From positions 718,155-782,154 of the forward strand of contig NW_019091373.1 in assembly GCF_001949145.1 (NCBI RefSeq): 64,000 nucleotides of DNA, in the 5' to 3' direction. Below, piece by piece: positions 54,001 to 63,000 of this stretch (positions are counted from its first letter, which is position 1; each line of letters begins with the position of its first letter). Below the pieces are notes generated by a model. It was not told where the DNA came from and ran no database searches. It saw only the letters and a list, made by a program, of their open reading frames with translations. The position numbers were made by a program, and so were the translations under genes. Origin of the DNA: Acanthaster planci. Lineage: Eukaryota > Echinodermata > Asteroidea > Valvatida > Acanthasteridae.

Positions 54001-57000
54001 GATACAGTCTTATGGCATTTGTTGCAACTGCCAATCACTTGAAATAAACACCTCTTGACTTACCAAGGAACACATCTGTTTGAGGGTAGGACAGAATTAC
54101 AAAGTTCATGTCCCTATAACCACTAAAAAAGAACCCACAAAAATTAGTTTGTTGGGTTAGAAATCATTTTGGGGGCTAAGTTATTTCTCTTCGGCCTTTG
54201 ATCCTCACCAAGAACAGCATTACGATTACACTTTGGAAAACAATGGAGTATTGCAATGGTTTCCTGTTGGCCAGAATGGTGCAACAAGCACATACCGTCT
54301 TTGCAGCCAGCCTGACAACCTTGCTTGAGGGCACGCTGAATTGAACAGACTGCATCTCGGCTGCAATAACAAAATGAACACAGCATTTAGGACCTGCTGG
54401 GCACGAAGAACAACTCAGACGAGGACGATCAGGATTTTCACAATAGTTACTTTTAGACTTCAGCATTAACTCTCCAATTGTCTGCAAATTTCACGATTCA
54501 TTATCCTCTAAAGGTAGATTTTGGTAGAACTTGTAAGTAGAACAGAGACGGGCTGAACAACAATCAAGATTAGTCAGGAAGTTTAATTTGTACATTTGAA
54601 TTTCAAACACTCTGACTTACACCATCTAGAATGACTATTTAAGTAATGCAGTCAACATTAAGATCGGCACTTGTCACACAAGACAACTCACCATCTTCAA
54701 ACACCTGGTCCAGAGGTTCCAGTTGGGAGGGGCTCTTTCCGCCAAAGGAGTGGCCATCTCTCACAGTCTCCAGACTGACGTGCGGGTCGTAGTCGGCCGA
54801 GGCGAGCTCCGAAAAATTGACGCTTGTCCTCTGATTGGTTGAGACACCTTCTGCGGCATTCTGAAGAACCTGGTTTGAGAAAATGAAATATTCACCGTCA
54901 TCTATGGTGCGAAAAGTGAACTCATGAACATGAGAAGATCATCTTCGTGGTTCACATGCAAAGTGTTCGTGAGGCAAGAAAGAGATTTCTGTCTTCCAAA
55001 TTACTTCGAGTTTCAGACTTACCTTGAAAACTGTTTCAGACTTACCTTGAAAACTGTTTCAGACTTACCTCGAAAACTGTTTCAGACTTACCTTGAAAAC
55101 TGTTTCAGACTTACCTCGAAAACTGTTTCAGACTTACCTTGAAAACTGTTTCCAGGAGAATCTTGGCATCTTTCTTAGAGCGTCCTTCGCTGACCTCTAG
55201 GAGAGCAGTCAAAGGGACTGCCATGCACCACTCCAAGAGGCAGAAGAGCATGGAGACAACCAACTATTAGACAAACAAACACCAGTCAGTGGCATCAGTT
55301 TGACAGTGAACAACAACTGAATCAACTCTGTGGTGTCATGCCCGTCATGACAGAGGACAGCACTCCTGCCGACCCCCGTGCGTGTGGTAATTGTTAAGTA
55401 ACAATCAACGTACACCTTGTTCTGGCTTCTGTATTCTAACACACCTTTTTGTTGTCTTCATTTTCGGCAAACTCGGCATTGGAGAGCAAACTGGTAATTG
55501 TCATCGCTATAACCTAAAAGTATGAGAGAAAAAACTGAGTCATACTGATGCCCATGAAAGAAAAAAACTTGAAGTAATTATTAAAAAATACTAAATCTAA
55601 GAGAAAATCCAAATAATAAGGATAAGAGCCAAAGTCACCTGAACTCTACAACTGTCAATGTCATGTTAGTCCATTATGGATTAGATGAAGCATGCATTAA
55701 CCTTCACATGCCACTAAAAACGCATGACCATGAATTACGGCACAACGTGTAAATTTAGGGAAGACTGTTTAAAAATTTCCACCAAACCGTTCTGACAGGC
55801 TTAAGCTGCTTGTTTTTTTGGCCAACACTCTACTGACCTCAATGATCTTCTTGGGTGCTTCATTGTTATGTCTTCTCATCATCTCTGCGTGGTCTGCCAG
55901 GAGCAAGAGCATATCACACGCTACCTGGGCAACCATTCGACTCTGAAACTATCAGAAATCAGACAACATGGAGGTGAATGACGACGATAAAGAGTCAGCA
56001 AGGTAGGCTGGCATGACAGGGTTCTGAAAAGAAGTCAACCCTGGAGTAGTTACAGCAAGAGAAACTATTCAAGTGTGGATGAAAATTATTTGTCTGTGAT
56101 TGATTTAGCTCCTTAATGACAAATGTAACTCAGTGAGCCATTTGGGAATTGCGTGGTTCTCATGTGCCAAGGTTGATGTTAACTTCCTCCGTGAGTTGTA
56201 AAGAAACAGCATCTCCATGGTAACCTCTAAGTAACGCACTGCACGATGTATTGATGCAGGCCAAACTCATATATAATACCAACATCAGCGTTAAGTTCCA
56301 GTCTGTGAGATGTACAGGCAAAAGTGACTATACAAGACCACAATATTCCACAAGCTTTGTGACTGCAACTCAGGGAAGGGAGAGGGGGTACTACCAATCC
56401 GTAATACCTTTAGACTGGCAAGAAGTACACTGATGGCTTCCCTGGACCGGGGATGGAATGTAACATGAGCCATCTCCTCATACAGGAAGATGCCCAGACT
56501 GCAGAGGGCGATACAGCGAGCTTCACACATTGGCTCTTTGCGACTGCATTTGATCAACACCTTGATCAGGTGGTCCTGCAAGACAGGATGGATTGTTTAT
56601 CGAAAACTTTTAGGCAGAGGGCACAAGGCTTGCTGTAACATATGCAGCTGTGGGTGTTAAAAAAATCTGGTAAAACGGAAGTGCACAGTGAAGCCTACGC
56701 ACAACATGGACATGAAATAAATCCACTGGTACTAAATGCCGCAAACAGAGGTATACTGTTTCAAAACAATGATGGATTACCTCTGCTAATGCCGACTGAA
56801 AAATGAAAGCAAGTCCCAGCAGCTGGGTCTTTTGTTCTGAGTATGGTCTTTCATACATAGCCCAGCTCTTTTGTCCGATTTCGGTTACCCCACTTATGAA
56901 TACAAACCCAAGGTGCCCGGTTCCGGAAACCCCAGAAGCAAGTGGTTAACCACCTGCTGATAGCATGCTTGTTCCAGATGCAGTGTTAGTTTTAGTTGAA

Positions 57001-60000
57001 AACAAGGATTTTTCGTGACAAACAAACTTCATCACAATGTTTGGAGCGATACCCGCTAGAAGCCCTCGCCATGGTCCATGGATGCCGGAGGACTCCACAC
57101 GCACTCATGCTAAAGCAAATGGACCTTCAGACTGGTCAAACCTGCAACACTGCTCCAACGCCGGGTCTGAAATGCACTGGTGCCGAACACGCAAGCCTGT
57201 CTGTGGGTCTCTTTTATTACATAACACCACTGCAATCTGCAACGACAGCCTGGCACTGTACCTTGACATCCTTGCATTGCATGGTGCTGATATCTTTGGG
57301 TGATGGCTGTAGCACGGTGATATTGCAGAAGAGATTGGGGAAACAGACCAAGGAGCCTAGCAGGGATAACGCTTCTATCCTCGGTGCCTGCGGACAAGAA
57401 AAACAGAGGAGAGGAGAAACAAGCGTTGAGGACAGCGGAATGAGAACAATTCATCGGGTGCCTGGAAGAAGATCGTAAACGGTTACGAACTTTTGCCATG
57501 AAGCATAATCGCTGCAAAAAAAAGATTTTCCTGGCAAAAGGATGTGTGCCTGCAACTGTTTTATTTTGATGAAATATGAAGATTTCTTTGCAACTAGTAA
57601 CAAAAAATTTCCCAAGTCGTTTGGTAAGTTGTTCAAAGGTTGCTTTTTGCACAGCCTGTGTTGATTTTGTAGTCAATTTTATCCGTTTTTACTAAATACA
57701 GAGAGTGTACACCCTTTTACCAGAACATTTTCTACTGTGATCATGCTTCCGGGCAAGAGGGCGTAAGCACGCTTACGACCTTCTGCCAGGCACACAACAA
57801 ATTCAGCACCGAGTCCCATTGGGTATCTCTGCACGGACAGCCCGCACACTGAAAAGATAAATGCTACATTATTTCAGATGAGCTGAATGCCTAGACAAAG
57901 CATGACTTTCCCCACTTATACTTCAAACTTGGTAAAGTACCGATGTTAAATTCAACATGCCCCAAATTTTGCTGAGAACACTATCCTGTAAATGCGTATG
58001 GCTGGCAGAAAAAAAAGGTGTTCATTCAGACAGAAAGACTCTGCTAATCTATTAAATCATAAGAGGTGCTAAGTAGCATGTACTCAGGAACTGGTGAGTT
58101 CAGCATGTTTTGGATTACCCATACTGCTCACAATCTCCCAGATGAAAGGAACTTTGGCTTCGTGATGCAACGCTATGAGGTTAGTCCCATTTTGACTGCC
58201 CAGTGCAATCTTGAGCATGAAATCCTCGGTAACTGTGAAAGCCACTGATCAGATATCATTTTCGGACTCCATAAAATCTGCAACTCATGAAGAGTTTTGT
58301 TAGATGTAAGGTGGGAATGTAAATGATCACACTGCAATCCTGCATGATGTGCTTGTGGTCTTTGAACAACCGGACAGATACTTTGGGGCCAGTTTAACAT
58401 ACGTCTAGGTTGTGGTGGGATGCAATCATGTTGGCAGCTTGGATGTAATCTAAGATGAGCAGGGTTGACCCAGGGAGGCCGCAGGAGAAGAAATCCGGAG
58501 CGCTGTACTGAATGATGGTGTTGATCACCTCCTGGCAGGCACAGGAAGAAATAATCATCAAAGGATTAAGTTAGTTTTTGATTTTCGGTTTGAGATCCGT
58601 AATAAGCACTGCACTGGGACTCAAACCCATGACCCCCTGCTCATGAGAACAGATGTCCTAATCACTTGACCACAGAGCATTCAGGGATAGGCGACCAGCT
58701 TGAAATTTCACAAAGCAGCAGGTACTGCTGTCAGTGACTGTAGGAGGAATTATGCGTCATACACACCGCATCCCAATACAACATGGTCACAGATTTTGCA
58801 GTGACGCTCAGAAGGAAAATCTTAAATTTTCAGTCAGATACGGCACAAATCAGAATTTTCAGGAGACTTTTTCCCAGGGCAATATTACTATTTGACATAA
58901 TTTTCCTTTTGTAGTCAAGGGTACCCATGAGGAACCTTGATGCAACGGGATGGCATTCCCAATGACGTAACCACGTCCTTAGAACTATAGTTACACAGAC
59001 GCCACCTGTCTTAAAGTAGCTCGTTTGCAACAACAGCCTTTAAATCAGAGGAATTCAACAGAGGATTTCTGGGTGCTTCCTAAAACTCACCTGGTCCATT
59101 CCGACCAGGCCGTAGTGCAGCACCCTATAGAAGTGGGTCAGATGGTCCCTGGGTAAAGGGTGGTCTTGTTTCCTCGTCGTCATTGCACATAGGAGTTTGT
59201 AGGCCGACAGCCTACCTTGCTGGTAACGATCTGATAAATGCACAGCCTGTGAAGGAAGAAAATTGTGCCAACATGTGTATGAAGAACCAGAGTTGCAAAG
59301 TCAGCATTTGCAACGTCACATGATTCAGGGCAAGTGTTAGGTCGCCAACATTCACCTCAGGACTTGTCTGGTGTCTTTGTGCCATTGTCTTTGTGGGCAT
59401 CCTTTACAAGTCTCTGCCAGAGCTTGCCCTGAAGTCTTGTGATTAATCAAAAGTGATTTAGTCTGGAAAAAAAATCAATGTAAGACTGCCTAAATATCTA
59501 AAATGTGTGGGTAAATTTCAGCTAGCTTTTACATCATTCCCTAAGGATCAATCAGTAACATAACAAGCAGAATTAACTATAAATGAGCTTTTACTTACCA
59601 AGAATGCAATCAAAAATAAACAACAGGTATATACATTCTATAATTACTATTGAACTGACAAAACCAATACATAACTTGCCTGTGTCTTTTCTCAATGCTA
59701 CCTCGCAACTACACAAACACACAGAAATTCTCAACATTCATTTTTGACCACTTCTAAAAGAGTCACGAGGCAAAACAATTTTAGTGCAAGAGAAAAAATA
59801 CTATCCATTTTTGATACTGAGATGGGAAGAACGCAAGCAAAGCGCAACCCTTGAGAGAACCATTGCTAATGTTACAGCAATTTATGAGATTCTGTTAGTG
59901 CTTCTGTTGATGGATCAGAAACAAACTGAGCTGTCACCTTAAAGAGCCAAGAAGAGAGAATCCTGAGAGGTGGAATGTATTCAGGTGGTGGTGGGGTGTT

Positions 60001-63000
60001 CTGGTTGTCGGAACTCACACCAAGGTTGTCCCTGATCTGTGGATACAAAAGAACAGAACAAGCAGTGGTATCTCAACCAATCAGCACCAGTTATTAATTG
60101 GCCACGCTGCACTACAGACTGATTCATTTAACCCTTTCGACCAATCACAGCTGTGACGTGTGCCTGACATGCATGCACAAAAGTCTGATGTGCATGCATG
60201 CATGCATATTTGATGCACTTGGCTGGAACATGGTGTGTGGCACTGGAGAGGGGTACCGTTAATACTACCCACGTAAGCAGGGGCGCCGGGGGTAACTGGA
60301 TCGGTCTACTGAGACTACGTCCAAATTACTTGGCTCTGGGTGGAAACAACGCAAACGAGCCTATCTGCCCTGAGCAGAAGCACCCTTTCGTCGGTTGAAC
60401 AGAGGCTAAGAGCCCATAGGAAAAGAATGAGCCACTACATGACAGCTTCCATGTGAGCATTTTACAACCAGATCATTTGGACAAAGACTGGGAAAGGTGT
60501 ATGTACTTGGGCTATGAACAAGGTCTATTCGTCCGAGTCAAATGCAGCATGTAAACGGTCCACTTCCTCCCCTTACCTTTGCCAGCAGCTGCCAAGTGGT
60601 CCACAGACACTCCATGACCATGGCGTGCAGCCGGGCAATCTGGATGTCATTGACGTCGCCCAGGCAGCCCAGGATGCGTCTCCATAGCACGAAGGCCACA
60701 TCGGGCTGCCAGCCGGGCCGAGTGCCCCCAGACATGATGCTGGCATCAGGGCTCTGGACACTCTCTGGCAGGGGGGGGGGAACGGGGAAAACAGAGTGGG
60801 GTTATCGTGGATGAGCTAAAATACCCTTCTCTTGACTTTCTGGAAAGTCACTGAAGCTGTCTATATATCGATCACCTTGAAAATTTCAAGACACATTTAC
60901 ACCTCAGGAACTTGTATGTCATCAAATCTGATGAGGTGAATTTTTCAATTGTTAGTTTATTTCATATCCAATAAACTGAACACTCTATGCTCTTCATTTC
61001 AAGTACTCACCAGCAGTCTCAAATGTGGCTTCGTCAAGCTTGTCCTGCTCCTCCAATCGGATTGGCTCATAGATGTGCGAACCCTTCCCGGCCACGATCT
61101 CACCATTGATGGCAGTCCCCGGTGAGGGGGTACTGGACAGCGACTGGTTGGCCGGGGACGGGGTGATGATGTCCGAGGCGATCATGTCGGTCAGACTGGT
61201 GGGCGTCAGGCGGTTGTTGTCCAGTATGGTCTGGGCGGTGTCAGGCGTGGCGATCTCGGAGCTGTCTATGCTGACGGTGTCTGTCTGGGTGTAGCTCAGC
61301 TGGTACTCACCCATCTTGGTCTCTTCTGTGGGACGGGGTATGGGACATTGCCAATAAAACCACTTGCTCTAACCCTCCCAGATCCTTCAAGGTTTAGGTG
61401 ATTTTGCACAGTTGACGAAGTAAACGGAAGAGGTTGAAAACCCCTTGAAGGTGGATGTACAAAGATGCACTATCGGGTTTCTGCCAGTGGGATGATTTGG
61501 GGAGATTCAAGACATTCTTAAAAACTGAGGACGGAATTGAAGTAACTGCTGTCATTTTTTCTCCTGTTTGATATCCCACAGCAATTATATACAGAATAAA
61601 TTCACTGCGGCCGTACCAGAGTAAACAAACGTCACTGGAACTTGTTTTGTTAAGTGCACACAGGTGGTAGGCTTATGCATTGAATACCTCTCTGACCAAA
61701 AGGTTGACGTAACTTGCAAACTGCATGCGTGCCTCAAGTTTGAGAATACATGTACGAGTGAGATGACACCGCAGTAATATCGTCTCCTCAGATTAGTGCT
61801 AGCAAAAAAAGGCCTGGTATGTGTTTCTTAAATAACTTCTAAACTTTAGGTCATTCAAAGGGTATCTTCATTAGCTGCACTGACATATAGGACTCATCAT
61901 CACAGCAGTCGCTGTCGACAAAATCTTGCTCATCTGGGACTCATATCAACAACCTCAAGCACCCTAATCAAGCTTGCTGGGTGCTAGCTGACAGGTTTGA
62001 AGTAACATACATCGCAGCAAACACCACAATTCAATGAATTGTGGTGCAAAACTCCAATGCCCATATGAACAATCGGTATAGTTTTCCTTAACACTTGGGG
62101 TTTAGGAGACTTACCGTATCTGTATTCATCGTTCTTGCTTGCTTTTTCCTCCAAGGACATCTTGTCTTCCTGTGAGTTGTCTTCGGACGGCGTCTTGAAT
62201 TCTGCCCCCTCCTGTTTGATGGATTTCTCCTCCAGGGAGATCTTGTCGTCCAGGGAGAGCTTGTCCTCTGGCAGGGTCTTGAACTCCAAGACGTCGTTTT
62301 CATCGGTCAGGGACTTCACCTCCATCACGTCGTACTCCTCGGGGAGGGACATTGCCTTCTCGTTCAGGGACTCTCTCGTTCCCGGCTCGCTGGCTGGTTG
62401 AGGCTCGGGCGCAGAGGCTTGCCTGGCAACTGGGACTGAGAGGGCAAATACAACAGAATTTCATTTCAATGGAATCCATGAAATACACTTCTGTCACATT
62501 TACATGAGTTTTCAGTCTCTGAATAGCAATTTCAAGGGGTTTAGGACCTTTTGGGGTTTGAATGTAGCTTCAAATCTACACATGCGTGAGCAAAGCCACC
62601 CTAGGTAGGTATTCAGTGCAACAGTTGCTGAAGAATCAAAAGCGGCAAGAACCAAAGATCGTATAGCGCCGTGTAGCGGCGCAAGATGGCGAACTTCACC
62701 GTGAACACACGTAAAATGTTGTAATCGCAAAGGCACCATTTTAGCAAGCAATACGCCTGCGCAATGGACATTACTGCATAGGCGCAGGCGCCGCGGCAGG
62801 CACGTGCACCTGGTGAGCCTGCGCCGAAGCATTACCGTAAACCGCGCAGGCATATCGCTTGCTCAAATGGTGCCCATGGATGGAGTTATCCATCTTGTGC
62901 CTTCAGCGCTATACGATCTTTGAAAAGAATAAGGATTGCTGCCAGGATCACTTCTCTTTTTACTTTTCCCCTGCTGAATTAGTGGATGGCCCTGTCCATG

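Noticed and set aside
57110-57676. 188-codon minus-strand frame
   Set aside because: It overlaps exon E8 in a different frame. The conserved frame with matched splice phases is 57262-57387.
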